Shown here one piece after another: positions 1 through 6,954 of a DNA stretch of 59,900 nt (position 1 is its first letter; each line of letters opens with the position of its first letter). The translations under genes were made by a program, and so were the position numbers. The notes beneath the pieces were generated by a model. It did not search any database and had not been told where the DNA came from. It worked only from the letters and a program-made list of their open reading frames with translations. The DNA is from Dehalococcoidia bacterium (GTDB taxonomy: Bacteria; Chloroflexota; Dehalococcoidia; Dehalococcoidales; UBA3254): the NCBI GenBank assembly GCA_025361145.1, contig JANYAV010000011.1, positions 1 through 59,900 on the forward strand. The letters run 5' to 3'.

Positions 1-54
1 CTTATATCGCTTTTGTATCGCTTGGGCATATTCCTTTATACTGTGTCGCGTCAT
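1..54 (-). CDS. Transposase/integrase, N-terminal fragment cut by the window edge
   Basis: Eighteen codons read leftwards off the window, MTRHSIKEYAQAIQKRYK, beginning at the ATG at 54-52. A strong ribosome binding site (AAAGGAGG) lies just upstream on the minus strand. The beginning MTRHSIKEY resembles the first residues of IS481/rve-type integrase-like transposases that are frequent in Chloroflexota MAGs; this is recalled from the family, not searched. The catalytic DDE domain would lie outside the window. The strong SD and the direct repeats at 65-116 fit the left end of an insertion sequence. Calling it a transposase is an inference from very few residues. Confidence 0.5.
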   Translation of the reverse strand, partial: MTRHSIKEYAQAIQKRYK

Positions 55-64
55 AGTTACCTCC

Positions 65-116
65 TTTCGGTAACACTAATTCTGACGCAACACTGCCCTT
101 TTCGGTAACACTAATT
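65..116. repeat. Two 17-bp direct repeats at an insertion-sequence end
   Basis: TTTCGGTAACACTAATT occurs exactly twice, at 65-81 and 100-116, a 35-bp period. The first copy overlaps the ribosome binding site region of the transposase start. Subterminal direct repeats of this kind are common at IS ends, where they can bind transposase; the true outer end of the element is probably close to 116-135 but cannot be fixed from one end. Confidence 0.55.
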
Positions 117-327
117 ATGAGTCAATTCGTTTGCTTGCTAATGTAGATCAAATGTTCTAGAATAGACTCATGGTATTAACCCTGCCGGGCAGCTAGCAGT
201 GGTTACCGTTCTTTAACAATTAAATAAGTAGCATGGTTCCTAAATATCGTAGGTCCCGCATGAGCGCAGTGAATCGGAACTAATTACTAACTACTAACAA
301 CTAATCCCTAATTACAGGTTCTTTCTT

Positions 328-356
328 TTGACATCCTCTCTTCAAAGTTATACTAT
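328..356 (+). promoter_or_regulatory. Promoter, sigma70-type, upstream of the alpha/beta hydrolase
   Basis: TTGACA (328-333), 17-bp spacer, TACTAT (351-356): a perfect -35 and a five-of-six -10. Transcription would start near 363 and run through the repeat-rich leader at 383-540 into the hydrolase gene. The remainder of 120-540 holds no gene that I can see. Confidence 0.6.
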
Positions 357-382
357 CCTCTCAGAGCCAGTTTAAAAACTCC

Positions 383-500
383 AAACTGACAACTTTGCTG
401 TCATCCTGGAGTCCCGACCTTCCTCTACTCGCCGCAGCGAATAGGATAGCGGGAAACCCTTTAGGGTGCCGGACGAAGCATCTCAGGGTGGTTGGGAAAC
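383..500. repeat. Dispersed intergenic repeat, copy A
   Basis: Begins with AAACTGACAACTTTGCTGTC and ends with AAGCATCTCAGGGTGGTTGG. Both ends recur with few changes at 44531-44602 (copy C), and the middle theme recurs at 42384-42437 (copy B). It is followed by a run of GAACTCG-like octamers (502-530), as copy C is followed by GAAGCTCG-like octamers. It has no reading frame and resembles small dispersed palindromic elements (the GTCATTCTGGAG...GAAGAATCT type) scattered between genes in some Chloroflexota. Confidence 0.5.
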
Positions 501-542
501 CTTGGAACTCGTAACTCGGAACTCAGAACTATTGAGGTACTA

Positions 543-1301
543 ATGCTCAAAGACCTGGACTTGATAGTAGACGGACTAAACATTAGAGGTCAATTGTACC
601 TGCCGGTGGATACTAAACACCCCTTTCCCACCGTCATACTTTGCCACGGCGTCCCATCAGGCACCGCCGATCCCACTGATGGGGGCTATCCGCTACTGGC
701 TAAAACCATCTGCGACAAGGGGTTCGCTGTTTATATTTTCCGCTTCCGGGGCACTGGCGAAAGCCAGGGCAACTTCGACGCTTTGGGTTGGACGCACGAC
801 CTGATCGCTGCCATCGACGCGGTCTCTCAGCAACCCCAAATCGATAAAAAACGGTTGGCTGTGGTCGGATTCAGCGCCGGGGCAGCGGTCTCTCTCTTTG
901 TGACCGCCCAAGACCGGAGGGTGGTGGCAGTAGCCGCTTGCGCTAGCCCCGCCAATTTTTCCTCTATCAGCGAATCCGCCAACCCTCAAATCACGCTTCA
1001 CTATTTCCGCAAGGTCGGTATTATCCGCGATTCCGCCTTCCCGCCTTCCCTGGAGGATTGGCTGGCCGGCTTCCGGGCAGTTAACGCCCTGAAAGCCATC
1101 CCGGCTATCTCACCCAGGCCGGTGCTATTAATCCACGCTGCTGACGATCCAGTCGTGCCACTGTCCAGCTCTGAAAAGCTGTATCAGGCCGCGGGTGAAC
1201 CGCGCCAGCTCATCGTCGTTGAAGGCAGCGAGCACCGTCTGCGCCGCAGCGAAGCGGCGGTAGACAGTCTCATCCACTGGCTAAAAGCTCACTTAAATTG
1301 A
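543..1301 (+). CDS. Alpha/beta hydrolase (dienelactone hydrolase / prolyl-oligopeptidase-like)
   Basis: A cytoplasmic serine hydrolase of 252 residues, with no signal peptide. The nucleophile elbow GFSAG puts Ser near residue 111; the acid lies in HAADDP near 202 and the histidine in GSEHRL near 231, so the triad is complete. The N-terminal VILCHGVPSG is the oxyanion-hole region. The frame is open from 492, but the ATG at 543 is preferred because GAGGT sits 4 bases before it and the preceding codons fall in the GAACTCG repeat run. The stop overlaps the -35 box of the purF promoter. The substrate cannot be told from sequence; an ester or short acyl-peptide bond is the usual target of this fold. 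Confidence 0.8.
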   Translation: MLKDLDLIVDGLNIRGQLYLPVDTKHPFPTVILCHGVPSGTADPTDGGYPLLAKTICDKGFAVYIFRFRGTGESQGNFDALGWTHDLIAAIDAVSQQPQIDKKRLAVVGFSAGAAVSLFVTAQDRRVVAVAACASPANFSSISESANPQITLHYFRKVGIIRDSAFPPSLEDWLAGFRAVNALKAIPAISPRPVLLIHAADDPVVPLSSSEKLYQAAGEPRQLIVVEGSEHRLRRSEAAVDSLIHWLKAHLN

Positions 1302-1327
1302 CCCTGTCCAGACCTAAGGGGTATAAT
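1298..1327 (+). promoter_or_regulatory. purF promoter
   Basis: TTGACC (1298-1303), 18-bp spacer, TATAAT (1322-1327). The -35 box overlaps the last codon of the preceding hydrolase gene. Transcription would start near 1334, which rules out the TTG at 1298 as the purF start on this transcript. Confidence 0.65.
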
Positions 1328-1372
1328 AAAGTTGTCAGTCTGTGTTCACAATTTGGCTTAAGGCAGGGGAAA

Positions 1373-2773
1373 TTGCGAGAGGCTTGTGGCATTTTCGGAG
1401 TGTATGCCCCAGGCGAAGACGTCGCCAGAATTACCTTCTTCGCCCTATTTGCTCTACAGCACCGCGGCCAGGAAAGTGCCGGCATATCTACTTCCGATGG
1501 TAAGAAAATTCAAGTTTACGCCAGAATGGGTCTGGTCTCTCAGGTATTTGACGAGGAGTCTCTAAGTCAACTCACCGGCAATATCGCTATAGGTCATAAT
1601 CGTTATTCCACCACCGGCTCCAGCCGCATGTGCAACGCCCAGCCCCTCGTGGTGGGTTCTGGAGATAACCTGATATCCATCGCCCACAACGGCAATATCG
1701 TCAACTCCGAACACCTCTATAAAGAACTCAGCGAAAAAGGCTACACTTTCAACAGCACCACCGATTCCGAAGTCATTGCTAATCTTATTCATTCCGCCCC
1801 CGGCGACGATTGGGTGGAGAAAATACGTCATTCCATGCGCCGCATCCAGGGCGCTTATTGCCTGACTATCCTTACTAAAGACCAGTTGATCGCCGTCCGT
1901 GACCCCATGGGAGTCCGCCCGCTCTGTCTGGGCAAGATCAATGGTTTCTGGGTAGTAGCTTCCGAAAGCTGCGCCCTCGACCACATCGGCGCTCTCTTTG
2001 TCAGGGATATCGATCCGGGCGAAATCATCACCATTGATGCCCAGGGCTTGCATAGCTACCGACAGGCCGCCGTTGAGAAAAAATCTACCTGTATCTTCGA
2101 ATACATCTATTTTGCTCGCCCCGATAGCATCATAGACGGTCGGTTAGTCTATTCAGCCAGACAGGCTATGGGTGCGACTCTGGCCGAGGAATATCCCGTT
2201 GAGGCCGACCTCGTGGTAGGTGTTCCGGACTCAGCTACAGTAGCTGGCATCGGTTACGCTACCAGATCCGGTATTCCCCATGGCGAAGGCTTAATTAAAA
2301 ACCGTTATGTCGGACGTACCTTTATTGCCCCCGACCAGCGCATGAGAGACCTGGGCGTCAAGATGAAATTCAATCCCCTGCGCGATATTTTGAATAATAA
2401 ACGGGTTGTGCTGGTGGACGATAGCATCGTGCGCGGCACTACCACCCCTAAAGTCATTAATCTGCTCAGAAAGGCCGGGGCCAAAGAAGTGCACATGCGG
2501 GTTTGCGCTCCCCCCATCAAACACCCTTGCTTCTTCGGTGTGGACATGGCCTCCCGCTGGGAATTGATCGCCGCCCAGAAATCCATTGAAGGCATCCGAG
2601 ACTACATCGGCGCTGATTCCTTGGGCTATCTCAGCATTGACGGACTGGTGAAATCTGTAGGCCTCCCCAAAGAAAACTTCTGCACCGCCTGCTTCACCGG
2701 CGACTACCCCATTTCGGTCCAGCTTCAAATGGATAAACTGGCCATGGAAACTGGGGCACCTAAGCTAGTATAG
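1373..2773 (+). CDS. purF: Amidophosphoribosyltransferase
   Basis: Catalyses the first committed step of purine synthesis: PRPP plus glutamine gives phosphoribosylamine. The N-terminal class II glutaminase has its catalytic Cys at residue 5 (CGIFG) once a short propeptide is removed. The C-terminal phosphoribosyltransferase has the PRPP loop VVLVDDSIVRGTT around residue 345-357. Cysteines at about 240, 386, 437 and 440 match the [4Fe-4S] ligands of the B. subtilis-type enzyme, implying an oxygen-sensitive cluster. The frame is open from TTG 1298, but that codon lies inside the -35 box; TTG 1373 follows an AGGGGA-rich stretch and places Cys near the N-terminus, as in the family. Its spacing to the ribosome binding site is short, so the start is only probable. 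Length is 466 residues, normal. purM follows under its own promoter. Confidence 0.93.
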   Translation: MREACGIFGVYAPGEDVARITFFALFALQHRGQESAGISTSDGKKIQVYARMGLVSQVFDEESLSQLTGNIAIGHNRYSTTGSSRMCNAQPLVVGSGDNLISIAHNGNIVNSEHLYKELSEKGYTFNSTTDSEVIANLIHSAPGDDWVEKIRHSMRRIQGAYCLTILTKDQLIAVRDPMGVRPLCLGKINGFWVVASESCALDHIGALFVRDIDPGEIITIDAQGLHSYRQAAVEKKSTCIFEYIYFARPDSIIDGRLVYSARQAMGATLAEEYPVEADLVVGVPDSATVAGIGYATRSGIPHGEGLIKNRYVGRTFIAPDQRMRDLGVKMKFNPLRDILNNKRVVLVDDSIVRGTTTPKVINLLRKAGAKEVHMRVCAPPIKHPCFFGVDMASRWELIAAQKSIEGIRDYIGADSLGYLSIDGLVKSVGLPKENFCTACFTGDYPISVQLQMDKLAMETGAPKLV

Positions 2774-2840
2774 TCCTCCCATGCAGCCAATTCTAAATCA
2801 CAATGCCCCAATGTATTGACTCCTCCAAGTCTTTCCAAAA

Positions 2841-2858
2841 TGTTATAAATGTTATAAT
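2841..2858 (+). promoter_or_regulatory. purM promoter with an extended -10 in tandem
   Basis: TATAAT (2853-2858) is preceded by TGT, giving the extended -10 form TGnTATAAT. The segment ATGTTATAA occurs twice in a row (2840-2857), so two overlapping -10 boxes are present. A TTGACT lies at 2816-2821 but is too far from either box for normal spacing. The leader is about 50 bases. Confidence 0.5.
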
Positions 2859-2913
2859 GGTGTTGTCTCAAAATTTCAGTAAATTTACTTGGATTAACTC
2901 GAGGAGAATACCT

Positions 2914-3921
2914 ATGGAAAAGATGACTTATGCCGCCGCCGGAGTGGACATTCAAGCCGGTTTGACTCTAAAAAAGAAAATCGCCGCACTGGCCAAACCC
3001 ACTTTCGGGCCGGAAGTCCTGAGAGGTGTCGGTTTTTTTGGCGGACTCTATGAGTTTAAAGGCTACAAGAACCCGGTGCTGGTCTCACATACTGACGGCG
3101 TGGGCACCAAGATGAAAATCGCCATCGCCCTTAATAAACACGACACCATCGGCAGGGACATCGTTAACCACTGCGTCAACGATATTTACTGCGGCGGGGC
3201 TAACCCGCTTTTCTTTCAAGATTACGTCGCCTCCGGTAAACTCAACCCGGACCGCGTCGCAATCGTGGTCAAAGGCCTGGCAGACGCCTGTCAGGAAATC
3301 GGCATGGCGCTGATCGGCGGTGAAACTCCGGAAATGCCGGGTATTTATGCGGACGATGATTACGATCTGGTGGGCTTTATCGTAGGTGTGGTGGAAAAAG
3401 ATGAGATGATCCTGGGAGACAATATCAAAATCGGCGATATCATCATCGGTTTACCTTCCAGCGGCCCGCATACTAACGGCTATTCACTGGTGCGAAAAAT
3501 ATTCCCTGAGGCTAAAGACCTCAATACCGGCTATCTGGAATTGGGCCGCACCCTGGGCGAAGCCCTGCTTGAACCCCACCGTTGCTATTATAAAGCGCTC
3601 AAACCCCTCCAACCCTCCATCAAGGGACTGGCCCATATTACCGGAGGCAGCTTTTACAAGAATATTCCCCGCTCATTGCCAGAAGGTTTAGCCGCCCAGT
3701 TAGATGGCCATTCCTGGGAAGTCCCCCCGCTCTTCCGCATCATACAGAAGGCTGGCAATGTGGAAGAAAACGAGATGAATCATGTCTTTAATATGGGCAT
3801 CGGCATGACGGTGATTTGTTCAAAAATCCATGCGGACAAGATGCTGCAAGCATTGCCCGGAGCGAAGATCATCGGTCAGGTAATAATACAGTCTGGCGAT
3901 ACAAGGGTCACGATAAAATAG
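2914..3921 (+). CDS. purM: Phosphoribosylformylglycinamidine cyclo-ligase (AIR synthetase)
   Basis: Fifth step of purine synthesis: ATP-dependent ring closure of FGAM to AIR in the cytoplasm. At 335 residues it matches the family. TYAAAGVDIQAG near the N-terminus, VSHTDGVGTKMKIA, HCVNDIYCGGANPLFFQDY and GGETPEMPG are PurM/PurL-superfamily signatures; the C-terminal half has GLAHITGGSF and NMGIGM. The open frame extends upstream to 2803, but ATG 2914 has GAGGAGA seven bases before it and begins where the family begins. It is transcribed in the same direction as purF, 140 bases downstream, with a separate promoter. Confidence 0.95.
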   Translation: MEKMTYAAAGVDIQAGLTLKKKIAALAKPTFGPEVLRGVGFFGGLYEFKGYKNPVLVSHTDGVGTKMKIAIALNKHDTIGRDIVNHCVNDIYCGGANPLFFQDYVASGKLNPDRVAIVVKGLADACQEIGMALIGGETPEMPGIYADDDYDLVGFIVGVVEKDEMILGDNIKIGDIIIGLPSSGPHTNGYSLVRKIFPEAKDLNTGYLELGRTLGEALLEPHRCYYKALKPLQPSIKGLAHITGGSFYKNIPRSLPEGLAAQLDGHSWEVPPLFRIIQKAGNVEENEMNHVFNMGIGMTVICSKIHADKMLQALPGAKIIGQVIIQSGDTRVTIK

Positions 3922-3956
3922 TTAGTAGTTCGTAGTTACTAACTAATGTTTAATAG

Positions 3957-4694
3957 TTACTGATGACTAATATTTGTGTGTAGAAATTTGGTAATCAGGC
4001 TGGCAACTTCCTGGGGGCTTTTCACTAATAACTCAAAAATCCCGCCTTCCAATCCGATTATCCAGATTTGCGGAATAGACGCCTGTAAAAAGGTTAAATT
4101 ATTGGTCATAGAGGACTGGCTGATAGTGCCTGTCCCGTAAAGATAGAGTACCGGCTGTTTGATATTTTTAGCCTCTTCCATCAAGCCCGCATTTGAATTG
4201 CTCTTGAGTCCCCATTTTTTCCAGTCATGGTGAGAAATAGATTTAGTTTCAGCTGCCCCGGTGATATACCAGCTGACGGTAACAATTTTATCCACCAGTT
4301 CCTGAAAACGGGCAGCCAGATCGAAGGCCACCGCTCCCCCAAAACCCCAGCCAATCAGCCTGACCTTCCCCAGTTTCAGTTGCTTAATAATGCTGACAAT
4401 AATTTCAGACCATTCCTGGACGGCCTTAAAATCACCCGCTTGACTGCTTGGGGAAGAAGTATTGACCGGATAATCCAGCGCCAGCAGCCTGTAGTCTCCT
4501 GCCAGCAACGGCATAAGTCGTCCCCAGGCCCGGTAAGTGCTGCTTGAGCCAGGAATCAGAATAATCGGATCGCCCTGACCGGCTTCAACGTAATGGATTT
4601 TTTGCTTGCCTATCAGCACAAATTTATCCAGCCCATATTTGGCTTTGCGCAGGAAACGTGCTGAACCGGCTTTTAATTCTTTTTCTGGACTCAC
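3957..4694 (-). CDS. Alpha/beta-hydrolase-fold protein without catalytic triad
   Basis: A 245-residue protein with a clear alpha/beta hydrolase layout: DPIILIPGSSSTYRAWGRL (oxyanion region, residues 42-60), the elbow strand VRLIGWGFGG (111-120), and C-terminal PVLYLYG. The nucleophile position 117 is Gly (GWGFG instead of GxSxG), the acid region reads YGTGT without Asp or Glu, and the C-terminal histidine position 219 is Ile (GGIFEL where GGHF is usual). All three triad residues are therefore absent while the fold pattern is kept. There is no signal peptide. It is the last gene of the rsmA-ispE unit, 15 bases after ispE. It may be a binding or scaffold protein; the function is unknown. Confidence 0.75.
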   Translation of the reverse strand: MSPEKELKAGSARFLRKAKYGLDKFVLIGKQKIHYVEAGQGDPIILIPGSSSTYRAWGRLMPLLAGDYRLLALDYPVNTSSPSSQAGDFKAVQEWSEIIVSIIKQLKLGKVRLIGWGFGGAVAFDLAARFQELVDKIVTVSWYITGAAETKSISHHDWKKWGLKSNSNAGLMEEAKNIKQPVLYLYGTGTISQSSMTNNLTFLQASIPQIWIIGLEGGIFELLVKSPQEVASLITKFLHTNISHQ

Positions 4695-4709
4695 TGACCC
4701 TGCCTCATA

Positions 4710-5552
4710 TTAAAAATCTGCCATATACGCCTGTAATCCCATACCCAGCAACTTTTTATGGATATCATAAGCTTTGACATCGTCCCGGGTCAAACTAAAA
4801 AGGGTCGGCCCGGAACCAGCCACATGCACACCCTCAGCCCCAGCCTCCATAAATTTATTTTTCAATTCTTTCAAACCACTAAAATAGCGGTAAGCCGGTT
4901 CCTCAAACACATTAAATAGGCCGATCCCAGGTTTGCTGGCCTTGCCGTCCAGCATGTTAAGAAAGTCTTCGGTAATACTGCCGGGGGTATAGTTACGTAC
5001 AGTTAACTGAGCGTACATCTGTTGAGTCTTGTTATCTGTCTTCAATGTTGATGGAATCAATAAAATAACAGTCATGTGCGGCATGGGGCGTAAAGGCCTG
5101 ATCCTTTCTCCCTTGCCCTCGATAAGCACGGTGCCCCCGTAGAGAAATAGTGGAACATCCGAACCTAGCTGCGCGGCATAAGCGATTAAATCACGTAATG
5201 AAAGCTTTAAATTCCAGAGAAGGTTTAAGCCGCGCAAGACAGCTGCGGCATCACTGCTGTCACCGCCCAATCCTGAACTAAGCGGAATGCGCTTTTCAAT
5301 CTCAATTAGGGCACCCTGATGGCTACCGATAGCGTTTTGCAGCAGGCTGACAGTTTTAGCAACCAGGCTCTTTGAAGCCGACCATTCCGGCAGATTACAC
5401 TTGATTTCCACTCTAGGAGCCGGACCGATTTTCACTTTATCATTGAAAGTGACCGTCTGCACCACACTGCGGATCTCATGGAAACCGTCTGGCCTTTTTT
5501 TAAGGACTTCCAGGGTTAAATTCAGTTTAGCGGGCGCCGTAGTGGTCATCAT
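4710..5552 (-). CDS. ispE: 4-diphosphocytidyl-2-C-methyl-D-erythritol kinase
   Basis: GHMP kinase of the MEP isoprenoid pathway; it phosphorylates CDP-ME at the 2-hydroxyl. At 280 residues it is of normal length. APAKLNLTLEVL opens the protein, and the ATP-binding glycine loop PLSSGLGGDSSDAAAVLRGL lies near residue 93-112; VAGSGPTLFSL near the C-terminus is the third GHMP motif. The start ATGATG follows the rsmA stop with no gap, indicating translational coupling. The rsmA-ispE pairing is a common bacterial arrangement and supports both calls. Confidence 0.94.
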   Translation of the reverse strand: MMTTTAPAKLNLTLEVLKKRPDGFHEIRSVVQTVTFNDKVKIGPAPRVEIKCNLPEWSASKSLVAKTVSLLQNAIGSHQGALIEIEKRIPLSSGLGGDSSDAAAVLRGLNLLWNLKLSLRDLIAYAAQLGSDVPLFLYGGTVLIEGKGERIRPLRPMPHMTVILLIPSTLKTDNKTQQMYAQLTVRNYTPGSITEDFLNMLDGKASKPGIGLFNVFEEPAYRYFSGLKELKNKFMEAGAEGVHVAGSGPTLFSLTRDDVKAYDIHKKLLGMGLQAYMADF

Positions 5553-6449
5553 CTATTTATTATCCTTCGCCAAGACTTTTTCCAATTTTGCCCATTCGGC
5601 CAAGGTCAACATTTCCGCCCTTTTTTGGGGATCAACTCCTGCAGTTTGCATTAAGGCTATAACTTCTGACTTGGGTATATCAAGTCCATGTGATAGCGAA
5701 TTAGCCACCTGTTTGCGCGCCGAAGAGAACCCGGCTTTAACGGTCTTAAAGAAGTTTTTCTCGGAGGTTACTTCTACCATGGGGCGGTCATACATATCAA
5801 TCTTGAGGATCGCGGAATCCACTTTAGGAGCAGGGTAAAAATTGGCAGCTGGTACATAATCGACAATCTGCGGTTTGCCGAAATATTGCACGCTGATAGC
5901 CATGATGCTTAAATCGCCTGGCTGAGCCACTATATTTTTAGCTACTTCCTTTTGTACCATGATCACCAGGCTGCGGGGTTTGACTGCGGCCTCACAAAAA
6001 TGGCGAATAATAGGCTGAGTGATATAGTAAGGTAGATTGGCTACCAGTTTATAGTCAGTGACGCTTTTCAAATGTTCCGGAAAACGGTCTTTTTCTTGCT
6101 GAATCAAGTCTTGAGGTTCGATTTCCAGGACATCCCCGGCGATGAGTGACAGATTATCGGAGGCGTAAAAAGTCTGCTTTAAGAGGTCAACCATTGATTT
6201 GTCCACTTCTATGGCAACAACGTAGCCCGCCTGTTTGACCAGTTCAGCAGTTAAAACACCGGGACCAGGACCAACCTCGATCACAATATCGGCAGGGGAC
6301 AGGTCAGCGGCGGCGGTTATTTTCTTTAGCACACCGGAATTGATCAGAAAATGCTGCCCAAGACTTTTACGCGCTCTTAATTCGTATCGCTCAAGCAATT
6401 CTCTGGTACGTACGAGAAGCGACTTTTCCGGGAAGAAGGATTCTGTCAT
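5553..6449 (-). CDS. rsmA: 16S rRNA dimethyladenosine methyltransferase
   Basis: KsgA/RsmA dimethylates two adjacent adenines in the 3' terminal helix of 16S rRNA during 30S maturation. The protein is 298 residues. RKSLGQHFLIN (family opening), VIEVGPGPGVLTAELV (SAM motif I), and LVANLPYYITQPII (catalytic NLPY, motif IV) are all present, followed by the C-terminal helical domain with FSSARKQVANSL. It lies just downstream of the SRP RNA gene on the same strand and is directly abutted by ispE. A likely transcript is rsmA-ispE-pseudohydrolase. Confidence 0.95.
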   Translation of the reverse strand: MTESFFPEKSLLVRTRELLERYELRARKSLGQHFLINSGVLKKITAAADLSPADIVIEVGPGPGVLTAELVKQAGYVVAIEVDKSMVDLLKQTFYASDNLSLIAGDVLEIEPQDLIQQEKDRFPEHLKSVTDYKLVANLPYYITQPIIRHFCEAAVKPRSLVIMVQKEVAKNIVAQPGDLSIMAISVQYFGKPQIVDYVPAANFYPAPKVDSAILKIDMYDRPMVEVTSEKNFFKTVKAGFSSARKQVANSLSHGLDIPKSEVIALMQTAGVDPQKRAEMLTLAEWAKLEKVLAKDNK

Positions 6450-6473
6450 TTTTCAGCTCTTATTGTAAAAAAA

Positions 6474-6744
6474 GAGGCTGTGCCCCGACTCTTGATCCCG
6501 CTCGGTAGCCTGCCCGCGCCAGCCTGCTCGGGCCAGGTATTCCTGCGGCACCCAGAAAGAACTATTTACCGCTGCTTCCTTTCGAACCTGACGGATTTCA
6601 TAGAATTCTGCCGCGCAGGACCCAGCCTTCAACACCACTTAACTCGAGCGGAACTACTAATATAGGACCTACAGCCAGAAATCAACCCTGCTAAAGCGGA
6701 TTGCAGGTACAGGGCACCGCTGGTTCCCCATCTAGCACAACCTC
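6474..6744 (-). ncRNA. ffs: Signal recognition particle RNA, long bacterial type, with its own terminator
   Basis: The minus strand carries the SRP domain IV signature: CGTCAGGTTCGAAAGGAAGC followed by AGCGG (6592-6567), the Ffh-binding hairpin with a TTCG-type tetraloop region. It also carries the Alu-domain segments typical of Bacillus scRNA, including GCGGTGCCCTGTACCTGCAA (6720-6701) and AAGTGGTGTTG. The 5' GAGGTTGTGC pairs with the 3' GCACAGCCTC over ten base pairs, giving an RNA of 271 bases, the size of the Bacillus RNA. Seven T residues follow at once (6473-6467), so the closing helix doubles as the terminator. This accounts for the open stretch between rsmA and the serpin gene. Confidence 0.95.
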
Positions 6745-6752
6745 AATCTCAT

Positions 6753-6779
6753 GCTATAGTTTATCCTTTTCTTTGTCAA
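6753..6779 (-). promoter_or_regulatory. SRP RNA promoter
   Basis: On the minus strand TTGACA (6779-6774) is followed after 15 bases by TATAGC (6758-6753). The first base of the predicted SRP RNA lies 8-9 bases downstream. The -35 is perfect; the spacing is slightly short. Confidence 0.55.
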
Positions 6780-6902
6780 GACAAACTTCACTGGGTATTT
6801 TGAGGCCATTCCATGATGTTTTAGAGCTTTCCCCAGGTTGTATATTTTTGACCAAACCCTAACTAATATCCGCTTTTTCCGTTATTACTAGATGAACACA
6901 GA

Positions 6903-6925
6903 ATATTCCCAGGAATATCTATAAT
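6903..6925 (+). promoter_or_regulatory. Operator-like palindrome next to the serpin -10 box
   Basis: ATATTCC-CA-GGAATAT (6903-6918) is a perfect 7-bp inverted repeat ending two bases before TATAAT (6920-6925). It occupies the spacer where RNA polymerase binds, as repressor operators often do. No clear -35 is visible, so the promoter may need an activator or the palindrome may be that site. Confidence 0.45.
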
Positions 6926-6954
6926 AATAGTGAACCCTAAAGAAGGAGCGTTCT

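Noticed and set aside
1298-1372. N-terminal extension of PurF from the TTG at 1298
   Set aside because: That codon is part of a -35 box and the transcript probably begins near 1334; the extension has no resemblance to PurF N-termini.
3957-4694. Pseudogene call for the triad-less hydrolase
   Set aside because: The frame is intact over its full length, coupled to its operon and keeps the fold pattern, so it is treated as a functional non-enzyme.
6453-6665. 61-residue open frames on both strands upstream of rsmA
   Set aside because: The stretch is the SRP RNA gene; the frames are chance openings in a structured RNA.
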